Positions 1 through 11,805 of a stretch of 64,000 bases of DNA are shown one piece after another. Source of the DNA: Oscheius dolichura (Eukaryota; Nematoda; Chromadorea; Rhabditida; Rhabditidae). The stretch's first letter is position 1; the number at the start of each line of letters is the position of its first letter. A model generated the notes under the pieces. It was not told where the DNA came from. It searched no databases and saw only the letters and a program-made list of their open reading frames with translations. The translations under genes were made by a program, and so were the position numbers. The stretch covers positions 9,260,001 to 9,324,000 of the forward strand of contig OW051493.1 of NCBI GenBank assembly GCA_932521035.1. Reading direction: 5' to 3'.

Positions 1-14
1 TATTGTGGTTATAT

Positions 15-1124
15 TTATCCGAGAATCCTTGCTGCTTCTCCGCCAGCCAAAAAATCAAAAAATTTGCTTTTTCGGTTAGGAAATAATGGGTTATAAAAAG
101 GGTCTTGTAATTTAAAAGTTGGTTGAAGTAGAGGCAAACTTGTAGGGTCGTGTACTGGTTTAGCTTCTACTTCTGTAATTTTCTGAATTTTACTGATATA
201 ATTTTACCCACTTATATCTTGCAACGAAGGTAGAGGTTTCATTGAAAACATCGCCATTAGAGGATTCGGAGTGAACGGATTACTTATCTCCAGAGCCTTT
301 GTTGTTTCCGGTTTGAAATCGGTGGAAAATAGACTCTGGGCATTGTATCACTATGCGATTCCGATCACCTGTCGTTTTGATCTAACTTCTGCGCTTCTTT
401 TATTTTTATGGAAAAGTGCTCGCTCAAGATAGTCCGGATCGAACCATGACGGCGTAGTAACGGCTTCGGGTGTGGACACTGCTTTTTGTCGTAAGGAGGG
501 GAAGAAAGCAGCAAGGGTTTTTTCCAGTATGCTCTGAAAACATTTTCACACGCGTAACGTTGAATACTTTTCTTTCTGTAATAGGAGCCGCTGTGGTTGT
601 AGTAGTAGTTTTAGGACGCAGAAGATTTGCCATATCTTCTGACAAATAACCAAATTGCTTTTGCCACGGTTCGACATAAGGCTTCAGTAGTCGTTCAATT
701 AGGGGCGGTTGCGGTGTTGTTGTGGCTGGGGGTTGTTGAAGCCTTTCTATTATTTCAAACAAACTTTTCGAATTTGTTAACGGGTTCTGCAAAATCCTTC
801 TACTTTTGCTCTCTGAATCAAAGCTACCTCATCTTTTTCTTTTTGAACACGTTCTGCGTATTGCCTGGCCTTGTAATTTTGTTGCATGCTATCGTACATC
901 TCCATAAATGGATTCATAAACGAACCTAGTATTTCGCTTGCATCAACATTTGCGTGTTGGTCCTTGAAGTAAGTGTAAAGTACGTGATAACAACCTACCT
1001 TTTCTGGGCCTTGATACTCATTAAAACGTATTTTATCAATTAGTGATGGTTGCATAGCTCTATTGGCGTAAAATGCTTCGTCCGCTAATATAATAGTTGG
1101 TAATAGAACTAAAAGAGACTTCAT
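15..1124 (-). CDS. Secreted nematode protein of unknown function
   Basis: The gene begins with a signal peptide (MKSLLVLLPTIILA, start at 1124). Exon 1 ends at a GTAGGT donor after residues GPEK. Further introns of about 36, 41, 73, 33 and 29 nt join exons that stay open to a stop at 15-17. The mature protein has no membrane segment. It is rich in Pro, Thr and Lys, carries a run of Thr before AAPITERK, a KNPCCFLPLL cysteine pair, and an SKRQ basic site that could be cut by a furin-like protease. I do not recognise the family; the CCFLPLL style resembles conserved nematode secreted proteins of unknown role. The intron at about 395-467 is the least certain join. The gene is head-to-head with, or nested in an intron of, the TPR gene. 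Confidence 0.6.
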
Positions 1125-1191
1125 TTCTAGCTGGCAGCCGCAAACTGGCTGAAATCAGGTCACGAAAGGGAAACGACTTTTCCTTTCACAT

Positions 1192-3214
1192 GCTAGATGA
1201 AACAGATAATAGATTTTGTCAACCGTTCAAATTGATCGAAAGTTTTCAGAGCCTCGATTTGAAGAAACAATTGGCTGAAAAGGATGGTGGGTCTGTGTCT
1301 GCTGCGCCATCAACTTCTACTACGACATCGTTAGTTGCATTTAATATTATGATTTTTCTCTTCTAGAAGTGCCGATATTGAAAAACTGAAGAAGGAAATC
1401 GAAACCAAAACGAATGAATATACCGAAGCCACGTTCCGTCTAAATCTTCTCACTTCGAAGGTTCAAAATATGGAAGAACATAAGAAAGATCTTGTAAGAA
1501 AACTAGAGGATAAAGATAAACAAATTCAAGTAAGTAAAATGCCGTTAATAAACAATTGTTTTAGCAACTGGAACAGTCATTGCAAAACAGAGATACTATG
1601 CCACCCACTCCAGTTTCATCTTCTGTTCACCCTATTGTACAGAGCTCCTGCAGAACAGTTCCACCCGCATCTCAAGTAACCATTTCTACTTTTTTTTCAT
1701 TTAATTTTAGATTGAAATTGAATCAGTAAATGAAGAGCCGGAGGTTTCTGCTGTCGTTGATACAGTTTCTCCTCCTGATGCTGGACTACATCTGGATACT
1801 GATGCTCTGGAAACTGACGTTACTCCAAGCAATATTGCTACCTCTTCTCATATTTCTCCTGGACGACAGCTCTTCGGCCGAACAGGACCACCACATTCCG
1901 TAGGTAACTTTAAAGAATCCTCGAGTACTTCAACGGGTGCTGTTGGAGCGAATACTACTCAGGATTTGGTAGTTTTGAGGCATTAAATTCATTAATATTA
2001 GCTTTAGGTTAGTGCTAGTAATTCTGCTGTAGAAATGGCCGACGATGCTCAAAATGATTCGGAGTCCAGAGATAGCAATTTAAATATGCCGGTGTCGAGC
2101 ACTGGAGGAAGTAGAAAACGCCCCGCTGGACAGTCAATACAGATTGAACCAAAACGACAGAGAGAAACTTCGAATGAAGCGGTCTCAAGTAGCGAGGAGC
2201 ATATGGAAGGGCGTGCAGATATTTCTAGAGACGATGGTTTCTATCTTTTATTTTTTTAAGCAAGTATTTTTAGAAGGTTTTATTCCCGATCCCATGCATG
2301 CTGATCATCGCGATGAAGAAGAAGGTGACGATGATGATATAATTCCATTGGATCCTCCCAATCAAGCAAATTACGGGTACGATGAAGACGACGATGATGA
2401 TGTAGAAGAAATACACCAGATTGATGATGAGGATGAGGAAGAAGAAAATAGTGATAATGAAGAAATGGAAGAGGTACTCAATTTGCTCGTTTTTAATATG
2501 CATTTAATTAGTTCGAAGTGCCTGATTCCGATGAAGGTGATTCTGAAATGGATAATCACGCGGATGATAGTGAAGATTCTGGAGATGACGAAGGGGATGG
2601 TGTTCAACCTCCTATCGGAGAAGTAAATTGTATACACTGTTCTTTCATGCATATTTTAGCTAAATGCCTCCGATGATGGAGAGGATTCAACTGATCAAAA
2701 TCTTGATGCTGACCAAGATGTTGAAGTAATCGGAGCTGATGGTAAAACATAAGACGTTTTAAAATTTATATTTCATTTAGATAATTCTCGCTCTCAGCCC
2801 ATTTTGGATGAACAAGATCGTGAGGCTGCATCTGCTGTAGAAGAAGCGGATGACGAAGGGCGTGTATCCGCAGACGGTGGTGTTCCAAATGAGGTGAAAT
2901 TTGAGGCTGTTCTTTATTTTATTGTAATTTAGGCTGTTCAAGCATCTACCAGCAATGCTCCGCGTGTACGGGTACCCATAACGTTCAGCAGTGATGACCA
3001 ATGTTCCAGTAGGTAAGTGAAGTTTTACATTTTGAATTTAAATGTAGTTCCATAAATGAAATGTTATTTTAGTAACGAAACCGGTGTAGCCGCTCAGCAA
3101 GGCTCCCGCGGCTTAAATCTTGCACGCCGTGGTAATCTTCCTCGTCCTACCCGAGGTGTATATGATCCCAGAAGAAGCCGAGGAGCAATTCGTGGTGTGA
3201 GAGGAAAGAAGTAA
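1192..3214 (+). CDS. Nucleoprotein TPR/Mlp-like, C-terminal part
   Basis: This encodes the C-terminal region of the TPR/Mlp nuclear pore basket protein. After a short leader there is coiled coil (IEKLKKEIETKTNEY to DKDKQIQQLEQ, about 1380-1590). A Ser/Thr/Pro-rich linker follows, then a KRP..KRQR basic patch that could be a nuclear localisation signal. A very acidic Asp/Glu tract lies at about 2310-2600, and the end is Arg/Gly-rich (RRSRGAIRGVRGKK, stop at 3212-3214). About ten introns of 35-45 nt were placed by frame. The order coiled coil, acidic tail, basic end is that of TPR. The long coiled coil expected upstream is absent. Either the true 5' exons lie left of the window, with the opposite-strand gene at 15-1124 inside an intron (a TTTCTAG acceptor sits at about 1129), or this is a short TPR-derived gene starting near 1192. 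Confidence 0.6.
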
Positions 3215-3848
3215 TATATCAACTTATGTATCGGTGTAAATTTGATTTGTCCACATTTTCTGTTTTGTATATTGAAATAAATATTTTGTAGTTCCTTACA
3301 ACAGTTTCAAGAGTGTTTGATTGTGTTTCGTGTAAGTATCTAGGCAGCCAGCTTGCTTAAAAAGTCTTGCACGGCTTATTTTATTTTGCATGCCGAGCTC
3401 GTGCGGGCCAGACAAATTTTAAAAGCATTTATTCCATATTATCCAGTTTGCACTTATATGAAGTTGAAAAATAGTTTTCCTCAATCGATGTAAAGGGTGA
3501 GCGCTAACAGCCGCGAGCGGCCGCGTCGCGTGCGGTCTTTTTCAAAAGACAGGACCACCCACATTGTTTTTTACTTTATTACTCATGCGATTGTTGTCTG
3601 CTGTTCGTTACCCTTTGGGAGCGTCGCGTTCTTTGAAAAAGTTGAGAGATAGTAATGGGATGGGTTAGTATTTTACAATCAAAAAGCTGTTTGCCATAAT
3701 AATAGGAATTTCCTCACCCATCATACATTTCTGTATGCTCTTCCTTTTATTTTATCTTCGATTTTTGTTTTATTTCCTTCTTGCTCAAAGGTTAATGTGA
3801 TCTGATAGAATACATTTATGCATTTACAGGTAGAACCACTCTTTAAAA
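3215..3848. other. Intergenic, TPR 3' end and ARID2 5' region
   Basis: An AATAAA poly(A) signal lies at about 3276-3281, 62 bases after the TPR stop. A short GC-rich patch (about 3500-3535, GCGAGCGGCCGCG) interrupts AT-rich DNA. An ATTTACAG acceptor ends at about 3831, just before the ARID2 start codon, and could be a trans-splice site for a spliced leader. I see no open coding exon here. Confidence 0.5.
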
Positions 3849-6800
3849 ATGGAACGAAGAAAAAGAAAATCAGCTATGGAAAATTATCTGGACAGTTTAA
3901 CAGATCCCCCAGAGAAGTTGACCAAAATGGCTGAATTTTATAATGGAGTTAAAACTTTCTACCGCAAGAAATGGTTCGTTCATTATTTCATAGCAATTAA
4001 AAATGATTTTAGGAATGCGCCGTTAAAGCTTCCATCCGTTCAAGGTGTTGAAATTAACCTGTATCGTCTTTTTGATTCTGTTATGGCTCTAGGCGGCTGG
4101 CAAAAAGTGAGTACGGTTGCCAAGTAGAATTTATTTTTAAATGCAGGTATCACAAGGCGAAAAGTGGGTTGATGTTGCTGAAATGATGGGAGTAGGAGAA
4201 GAGGTTTTAAATGGTGATTATGCTATAAAATTACTATACATGAGGTAGGTTCACTTCTATCCTTTACTATTTCTGTTTGTAGATATTTGTCAAAATATGA
4301 GCAAAATGAGACTATCGGTGATATTGATGATATGATGGATAGTGAGTTCCGTGGTGGTCGTGGAAGAAATATTTCTTTTTTTGCCACTAATGACTGTCCT
4401 ATAAGTATGGGCTCCAGACATGGTAATTTTTAATCATTCCTTATGCATTATCTGAGCCCATTTGTTTTCATTATTTTTATAGATTTCATTCGCCGAGATG
4501 ACCGAGGTAATCCTTCACAAGAACCCGACTATTCCCGTGTATTCAAATCTCTTTTGTCTGGTTTACCAAATGAGGTAACTTTATTTTTTTTTTCGCAATT
4601 ATTTTTTGCTATTTTCAGACAGACTTTGGTTTCAACATTTGCACATTACTTTCACACCCAGGACCTAGATTACTGAGACTGAGCCACGCACCTCATCTAC
4701 CAATACTGCTCGCAGCTCATTGTGGAATTTTTGATGAAGGTGAGTGGTTGATCTATGGTATTATAGTTTATTCAGGAAATTGTGATCTTTCTGAGCTTTA
4801 CGAAAATTGGGAGAAAATCACACGACGTGAATACTTTGCTTTTTGGGCGAATTCTGGTGCACCAAAAGAATTTCTGGATCTTTTTGTTCCACAAGCTCTA
4901 AAGGAACATGTGGTAATTTAAAAACATTTACTGCTTTTGATACTAGTCTAGGACAAAGACGGCGAAATTCTACATGGAATCACCTTGGAGTATGATGTCC
5001 GTAGTCCGATGTCGTGGCGTATCAATCAAGTGGTTAATATTATACGTAATTTCTCCTTTGAGCCCATAAATAGAGTAACACTATCCGAATGCTGGCCTGT
5101 GATGAAGTAAGAAACATCGATTTTTTCACATATTTTATTTAGATTACTTTTTCTTTGTGCATCATCAAAATGGGTTCCACTTTATACCGCTGCTCTTGAT
5201 ACATTGTCTAATTTATCCAGCGACGTAAGACTACTTCAGACGAATTAATGGTTGTTTAGTTAAATTTGTCATCACCTATGCTGGAAACTACAGCTCATCA
5301 CGCTTTAATGCGTATTCTTCATGCTGGGCTTGAAAGTACTGATAAATTCAAGGTTCAGTATAAATATTAAACTCTAATAGAGATTTAGCTTATTCGCTGC
5401 ATGGAAATTCTCACCGGATTATGCTCATTTGAAGGAAATGAAGCTATTTTAAACGATTTTATCAGTGCCAAGATGTTGGAACGTATTTTTGATGTGGTCT
5501 GTATTAAGGACATAATGATGTGCGTTTATGCACTAGAATGTCTTTATCAAGTAGGATATTTATGCCATCGTGCTTATTTTTATTGTAGATGTCAGAAATG
5601 GGCGATGTTGCCTGTGATTTAATGTGTAAGGAGCCCAAGTTTATTCAACAGCTGGTGTCGATGGCAACTTTAGAAGCCGTTTCTTTTGGCCCTGCTGGTT
5701 TGGCAGGAATGAAGGTTGTTGAATACCAACCACAAAATGTAAGACCGAAAATTTAATTGTTTGAATACAAATTTCTTAAAGCAATTCGCTCATGGTCCAC
5801 CACATGGTCATTATCAGATGCAGAATGTACCTCCTGGACATCCGGCTCAATCAGGTAAACCATTATTAAAATTAGAATCGTTTGGTTTTTACGATTTCAT
5901 AAAAATATGGAATAATCACTTTAGGGCATCCGCAATCAGCGCATCACTCCTATACACCAGGACCGAGAGCTGTTTATGTACAGACCCCACAAAGACCAGC
6001 CCAACCAGGACATATGCCGCCTCCTAGTTTGCCCCATAGTTCAGCACCACCACCATCAGCAGCTAAACCTGCATGTGCTCCTACACCCGGAGGCCCCCCA
6101 GGAAACGCAAAAGTCGGTTTTTTCTTTTCACTTAGAACATTGGCATTTTGTAGATAGAACAGCTAACAGAACAATGGATAAGACAAAATTGTGTTTGGGA
6201 GTCTAATTGCGCAACACCGAGAGGCGAACTTTATGCTGCCTACGTTGACGATTTGAGGAATCAATATCACTCATTGAGTGGGACATTGGTTTCTTTCTGC
6301 AACCAAGTCAAGTAAATTCAATTGAAATATATTTTACTGTTGGCTTCAGATCAATATTTTCGGAAGTACAGTTTCGTATGGCCGATAATAATCTTCTTAT
6401 GGTGGTGCAGGGTGTTCGCCTTAATCGACCACATAGTATGCTTCGGTAGTAAATTTAAAACATTACGTTACAGAATTAGCTCCGTCAACATTCCATACTA
6501 CACCTCAGCCACAGTCATCCGCTAGTCAGGCAGCGAATAATGCTGCCGCAAACACGGCGATACGAGATATTCTGAAAGCGGTGCCTCCAGCAGTGGATCC
6601 AGTACCTGTACCCGCATCTTCAGCTCCGGTATCCTCCACTCCGATTCCTGCTACAAATGGTATTAATGGAAAGTAAGTCTAACTTTAATTCGTAGTACAC
6701 GCTTAATTTGAAGATGTAATGGAAGTAAAAGATCACGTAGTAATTCACCGGTTGAGGAAAAGCCAGTAATTGCTAAGAAAAGATCTAATGGAGTACGCCG

Positions 6801-7687
6801 ATCAGAATCTAAATCAGAAGAAACGGATGAGAAAGAAGTGAAGCCGACTAAAATAGAGATGGCGGAAAAGGTAGCAGTAGAAGAGAAAGAGAAAGAAGAT
6901 GAAGAAGAAGAAACATCAAATATAATGATGTGCGAATGGGATGGTTGTGGCAAGACATTTTCTACTTCAACTGGCATAATTGTGCATTGTTCCAAAGAAC
7001 ATATGACTGATGAAGCACAGCCTTGTAAATGGCCAGGTTGTGATGGCACTACACGGAGCAAGTGCGTTTTGCTACCAATTTTTTACCTTTATTTTGGAAT
7101 TTCCTAACTTGTTACATTATAGATGGTCGCTTGTTACGCATATTCAAGATCATCACGCACAAGAACACCAATTAAAAGCTGCTGCTCAAAAAAGAAAAGA
7201 TGGCACATCTCCGGCAACACCTGCCCCATACAGAACAGATGTGCAGAGAGACACTCCTCATCATCCAGGATATTCTCGTCATGCTGCTTATGATGCCATA
7301 CGCCGCCATGCCTTTAATTATCTTCCAAGAGATATAACTGTAAGTGTAGTGTCAGTTTTTTAAGCTCAAAATTTAGGACGAACCTGAAGGTCCTGTCACT
7401 AAAAGTATACGACTTACAAGCTGTTTAATATTACGAAATATGGCTCGATATTCTGCCGAGGGAAGACAGTGCGTTTCAATTTTTATTTTGACCTTTTTGT
7501 GTTTAGTTTACTCCGTCGACACGAGCGTCATCTCTGTTGGTTGGCACTCTCACGATTGGAATCTTCTCATGCTTTAGCACAGTTGCTATCTGAACTTCAC
7601 CAAGAGACACCCAGTGAAATGGGAGAAGACTCCTCAGCAGCAACACAGCCCTCACCGATGGAAGTTGCACAATATCAATACGTGTAA
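3849..7687 (+). CDS. swsn-7: ARID2/BAF200 subunit of PBAF SWI/SNF complex
   Basis: This is a DNA-binding subunit of the PBAF-type SWI/SNF chromatin remodelling complex in the nucleus. An N-terminal ARID domain ([13 protein letters not shown] to LLYMRYLSKYE) holds the [18 protein letters not shown] and LGGWQKVS motifs. An ARM-like helical region follows (about 4480-5720). A proline-rich linker (about 5790-6110) leads to an RFX-type winged-helix segment ([24 protein letters not shown], 6155-6310). Two C2H2-like zinc fingers come next ([20 protein letters not shown] and [24 protein letters not shown], 6930-7160), then a C-terminal helical segment with MARYSAEGR and a stop at 7685. This ARID-RFX-zinc finger order is diagnostic of ARID2. 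The introns, about sixteen of 35-50 nt, splice in frame. It is followed on the same strand, 324 bases downstream, by the HDAC gene. Confidence 0.9.
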
Positions 7688-8011
7688 CTTTTATTATTCT
7701 TTAACTATTCACTTGTGTATTGCATCTATGTTTATTCTTATATTCTTACGGGTAGCAGTTTTAAACTGCATTTTATTTATTTTACTCTGCATTTTTCTCT
7801 CCTGTATGATCTTTTTAATGCGCCGGTTGTACTAATCTTCTTTAGATATACCCCTGTCCGCTATGCATGTGTCTACTTCATTGATTTTTGCTATTAAACA
7901 TTTTGACATTTTCTACCATTTTGTGTATGTATTCTTTGAGTTCTGTGCTCTACCAATTATTAATATCTTCATGTGTTGATGACGTTCTTTACAGTGAAAT
8001 ATATTAGGTAG
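7688..8011. other. Intergenic between ARID2 and HDAC
   Basis: This is T-rich AT DNA holding the ARID2 3' UTR (ATTAAACATTTTGACATTT near 7893). A TTTACAG acceptor ends about 20 bases before the HDAC start and is a candidate cis or trans splice site. No coding potential is visible. Confidence 0.5.
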
Positions 8012-9730
8012 ATGGCTGAAATAGACAAAATTGAAACTAATGTGAAGCGCAGAATAACTTACTTCTATCATCCGGAAGTTGGAAACTTCCACTATGGTTC
8101 CTTTCTGTTTTGTTTTCTAATCGTTAATTTTTATAGGGCCTCGTCACCCAATGAAGCCTCAGAGGCTGGCAGCTTGCACTAATCTGGTCGTAAACTACGA
8201 AATAGACAAAGAGATGGAAATGAGAGAAGCTAGCCGAGCAGAAAAATGGGAAATGGAGTTAATACATTTTATCATCTCAATTTCTTTTCTTTTCAGGCGG
8301 TTTCATTCCCGAGAATATATAGAATTTTTGGAAAAAATATCGCCATCCAATGCAGAGCAATGGGAAAATAAATTTATAGATTTTTGCATCGGAGATGATT
8401 GGTAACTGCCTCTACAGAAGAAAATGTAAAGCTTTCAGTCCTGTTTTTGATGGAATTTTTGATTTTTGTTCTCTTTATTCCGGAGCGTCATTGGAGGGCG
8501 CAGCTTTATTGAATATGAAGCATTCGGATATTGTTATAAATTGGAGTGGTGGCCTTCATCATGCCAAAAAGGTTTTATTTAACAATTTTTTTATTATTTT
8601 AACATTTAGAGTGAAGCTAGTGGTTTTTGTTACGTAAACGATATTGTACTAGCTATTCTCGAACTTTTAAAGTATCATAAACGGTGCGTCTCATATTTAT
8701 ATTTGACAATAACCGAGCTTTAGGGTATTATACATAGATATCGATATACATCATGGTGACGGTGTGCAAGAAGCCTTTGAATTCACAGATAGAGTTGAAT
8801 ATATCAGTTTTAATTTGTTATCTCACTAGTTTAGGTGATGACAGTATCGTTGCATAAATACGGAGATCATTTCTTTCCTGGAACCGGTAGTATGTATGAT
8901 ATTGGGCATGACCATGGCCGGCTTTTTTCGGTAAACGTGCCTTTTGCTCAGGGAATTGTAGACGAAGGTTCATGGTTTGATAATAAAAATATATGCTGTG
9001 TATTTAGAGTATCTAAATGTTTTTAAACCAGTCATTCAAAATGTGATGGATTGCTTTCAACCTGAAGCAATAGTTCTTCAATGTGGAGCTGACTCTCTAG
9101 GTGGAGATAGATTAGGGAATTTCAATCTATCGTAATGCTCATCATGTTTTTACCTTATATTTATTTCTAGGTTTGATGGTCATGGTGACTGCGTACGTTT
9201 TGTTAGAGATTTTAACGTCCCACTTATGGTTCTTGGTGGAGGTGGTTATACTCTACGGAATGTTGCTCGTTGCTGGGCAAATGAAACTGGCATTCTTTGT
9301 GGTAAGCGTCTCAAAGACGATATTCCAGATACCGCAGGTAACAAGCGACTTTAAATATTATTTATATTTTTTCTAGAATATATGAAATTTTTTGAACCAG
9401 AGTTTACTTTACGACCGACGCTTGAAAAACGACATGAAGATCAGAATACCAAAGAGGTGAGTGATGATTTTATCCAAAAAACACTGGTGTCTTTTAAGTT
9501 TCTTCAAGCTATACGCGAGTATGTATGCGAAAATCTTCGCCGGGTACAGGGTGCTCCTTCAGTCCAAATGCAACCGATCCCTACTGATTGCATGGACAAA
9601 GATATTCTTGTAGCACCACCAGAGGTAAATTTTTAAAACTTCTGTTGATCAAATTTATTTTCAGTTACCTCCAGACGTGCGAGAAGATAAGAGTAACGAT
9701 CACCTCTCTACGACGTACAACGGTCTATGA
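8012..9730 (+). CDS. hda-2: Class I histone deacetylase, HDAC3-like
   Basis: This is a zinc-dependent lysine deacetylase of histone tails, acting in nuclear corepressor complexes. The spliced protein of about 430 residues follows the class I fold throughout: [14 protein letters not shown] near the N terminus, the tandem catalytic histidines in [16 protein letters not shown], the zinc ligands in [26 protein letters not shown], the [17 protein letters not shown] loop with the second zinc aspartate, and the catalytic tyrosine in [14 protein letters not shown]. All active-site residues are present. One intron falls inside the GDDC/PVF codon run and splices cleanly. The N terminus [13 protein letters not shown] resembles HDAC3 more than HDAC1/2. 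Reading as the C. elegans hda-2 orthologue is inferred from this and from its neighbour ARID2. The C-terminal tail is short (about 35 residues). An AATAAA lies at 9781. Confidence 0.9.
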
Positions 9731-9890
9731 TCTCGTCTATTCCGGTTTTTGAAATACGAGTACACAAAGCTTTACCTCACAATAAATAATACATAATCAC
9801 GTATGTTTTTATCGCTTTTCTATTAGGTTTTCATCCCTATAACCATAGAAGATTTCAAAGAAGGCGTAACAACATTGCTCAGTGATACTT

Positions 9891-10516
9891 TTATTTTAAT
9901 TGAGCGACTGGTGGCATACTAGAATAGTCGTTGGCAGAGCGCGGCGGCACCATAGAGGTTGTAGCATCAGTAAGGAGTGAGTGTACTCCAAATAGGGTGT
10001 CCTCATCTTCGCCGTAAGAAGCGCTTTCCGCAGCAGAGTAATCTTTTCGCTGTTTCTTGCCTGCTTCCATTACACGACGATAACGTTCATCACAATTTTT
10101 TTGTTCCTCAGTCTTGATAGGAACAAGGACGACTCCAGTATCGGCGTTTTTTATATTGGGCAACTCGGGTGATGATATCTCCAGAATGATATCCTGACTG
10201 AGCGAACAAGTGGCCGCTCGCGGGATGGGACTTGTCTCACGGGCCGTCTTCATCACTTGTTCCTCTTCAATAACAGACTTTTCACCATACGGTGAACCAC
10301 AAGGTTTTTCTATAGCACACCTTTTAGCCTATAATAAGAAAACATACTTTTTAAAATGACTTTGAGACAAAAAATGGTGAATTGTGCAGAGAAGATAGAG
10401 ACCACAATGAAGAAATTAACTATGACTAGCATTGAGTAGTGAAGCAGTAGGCGGGTTAGGCGGGTTAGTTCTAGAAGTAAGAAATGGACTACTGACAAAA
10501 TCTGTTGAAATTTCAT
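9891..10516 (-). CDS. Small single-pass membrane protein, unknown
   Basis: Exon 1 starts at 10516 and encodes a hydrophobic stretch (LLHYSMLVIVNFFIVVSIFSA) that would cross a membrane once. Exon 2 (from about 10328) encodes a polar cytoplasmic or luminal tail with SYGEDEDTLFGVHSLL and ends at 9891. The join I favour is a 32-nt intron with a weak GTCATT donor and a TTATAG acceptor, the only choice that keeps frame. I do not recognise the family. It is divergent from the metzincin gene, with start codons 77 bases apart, suggesting a shared promoter. The splice is the weak point; exon 2 is open for 120 codons on its own. Confidence 0.5.
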
Positions 10517-10593
10517 CCGTCGTGACAAGAAAAGCTTCCTTTTTCTAATCCCACCTCAAAAAATTAACGAATCTCTATATTTTGCAGATAAAA

Positions 10594-11545
10594 ATGTCTA
10601 TAAAAGTTTTATATTTGTCTAGGGAAGAGAATGGAAGGCAACGAGCACTAGAATTAGTTCAGCAAGCTTGGAATAAATTGATAAATGAAACTAGACGCCA
10701 GTGGACAGGAAATTCTCAACTGTAAGAGGCGTCAAATTTGTTGATACACCTTCCAGAGAATCAGGAGCGCAATATAATCATGCAATAGTCGAATTATTGG
10801 ATAAATCAGAGCTACCATTTGATGAAGAGACGCCTGATTTGGATATTATTCCTTTTTTCAACAAGCAATTACGAAAAACACGGTATACTCCCAAAAAGAT
10901 AATAAAAAATCCCTGTTTTAGAATAGATACATTAGTTTGTATTTATAACAGCCAAGGAAGGAGTTATTCTAAGAAAAATTGTGTGTTTATCCATGGGGAG
11001 ATGGAAAAAGAAGCTCCGGACAAGGTAATATGGGAAATTGCTCATGAACTCTGCCATTCTGTGAGTTTCCCGATCCAGAATAAAAGAAATGAAGGATTTC
11101 CAGTTCGGAGCAGCTCATTCTTTAGAAGGAATAATGAGCAGGCCATATAGTGAGCGAGAAATGTTCTCCCTGGACACTAAGGCAGCTTTTTCTCTTCAGC
11201 ATACGGCCTTCTACCTCTTCGAGGAGTTTGAGAGTATAAAGAAGATCTATAGCGATTATCTGACTAAAACTTTTATAAAATGGGAAGAAAATGTTTGTTT
11301 TTGATGAATTTGAATGGAAAAAATGTATATTTCAGGGTATTTTGAAGCTGAAATTCACTTGCAGCCGTAGTGGTCCAAGAAGGATCTATTTCTTGGATGG
11401 GGAGAACAAATACGCGGATATTTTTAACTATAATTCGGATGAAATCAATTCTTTTACCTTAGAAATAAAGCCAAATGTTGTTTCATTAGTTTTTATATTT
11501 TTTGATCACAACAGAGAATTTATAACATTGCCAAAGGCAAAATAA
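10594..11545 (+). CDS. Small metzincin-like zinc metalloprotease
   Basis: Splicing at 11059-11101 joins HELCHS to FGAAHS, making HELCHSFGAAHSLEGIMS. That is the HExxHxxGxxH zinc site of metzincin proteases, followed closely by an IM Met-turn. The Ser after the third His and the short distance to the Met resemble matrixins (M10) more than adamalysins, which have Asp there. A second intron (about 11292-11334) joins a C-terminal beta-rich segment of about 70 residues ending PKAK. The first intron is inferred at about 10653-10690 (weak GTTCAG donor, AACTAG acceptor). Without it the 5' frame stops at TAA near 10735. There is no signal peptide, cysteine-switch prodomain or hemopexin repeat, and the total is only about 270 residues. 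It could be cytoplasmic, a domesticated fragment, or lack an upstream exon. Confidence 0.6.
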
Positions 11546-11805
11546 ATGAAATATTCTAATAAAATCTTGATAATTTTACTTTACAAAGGAAATTTTGTTA
11601 TTTATTGATGTTTTTTATCATATTTGTGGACTTATAACATTGAAAATGGCAAAATAAGTGAATTTTCATAGCAAAATTGTCCTGGAATTGTTATTTTTAC
11701 ATTAAAAACGGAAGGAAACCTTTCCACACTGATTTTTATGATTTTTTTTTATAAATTTATAACATTCCAGATGATAAAATAAGTGAATTTTTATATCAAA
11801 ATAGA
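11521..11805 (+). repeat. Three decayed tandem copies of the protease gene's end
   Basis: The last coding bases and 3' flank of the metzincin gene (TATAACATTGCCAAAGGCAA then AATAAATGAA) recur in degenerate form at about 11633 (TATAACATTGAAAATGGCAA) and 11758 (TATAACATTCCAGATGATAA). Each is followed by AATAAGTGAATTTT and A/T-rich sequence. Spacing is about 112 and 125 bases. It reads as a small tandem duplication of the gene terminus that has since diverged. Confidence 0.55.

Noticed and set aside
10440..10470. Telomere-like TTAGGC words (GGGTTAGGCGGGTTAG)
   Set aside because: Only one to two units and inside a coding exon; no array.
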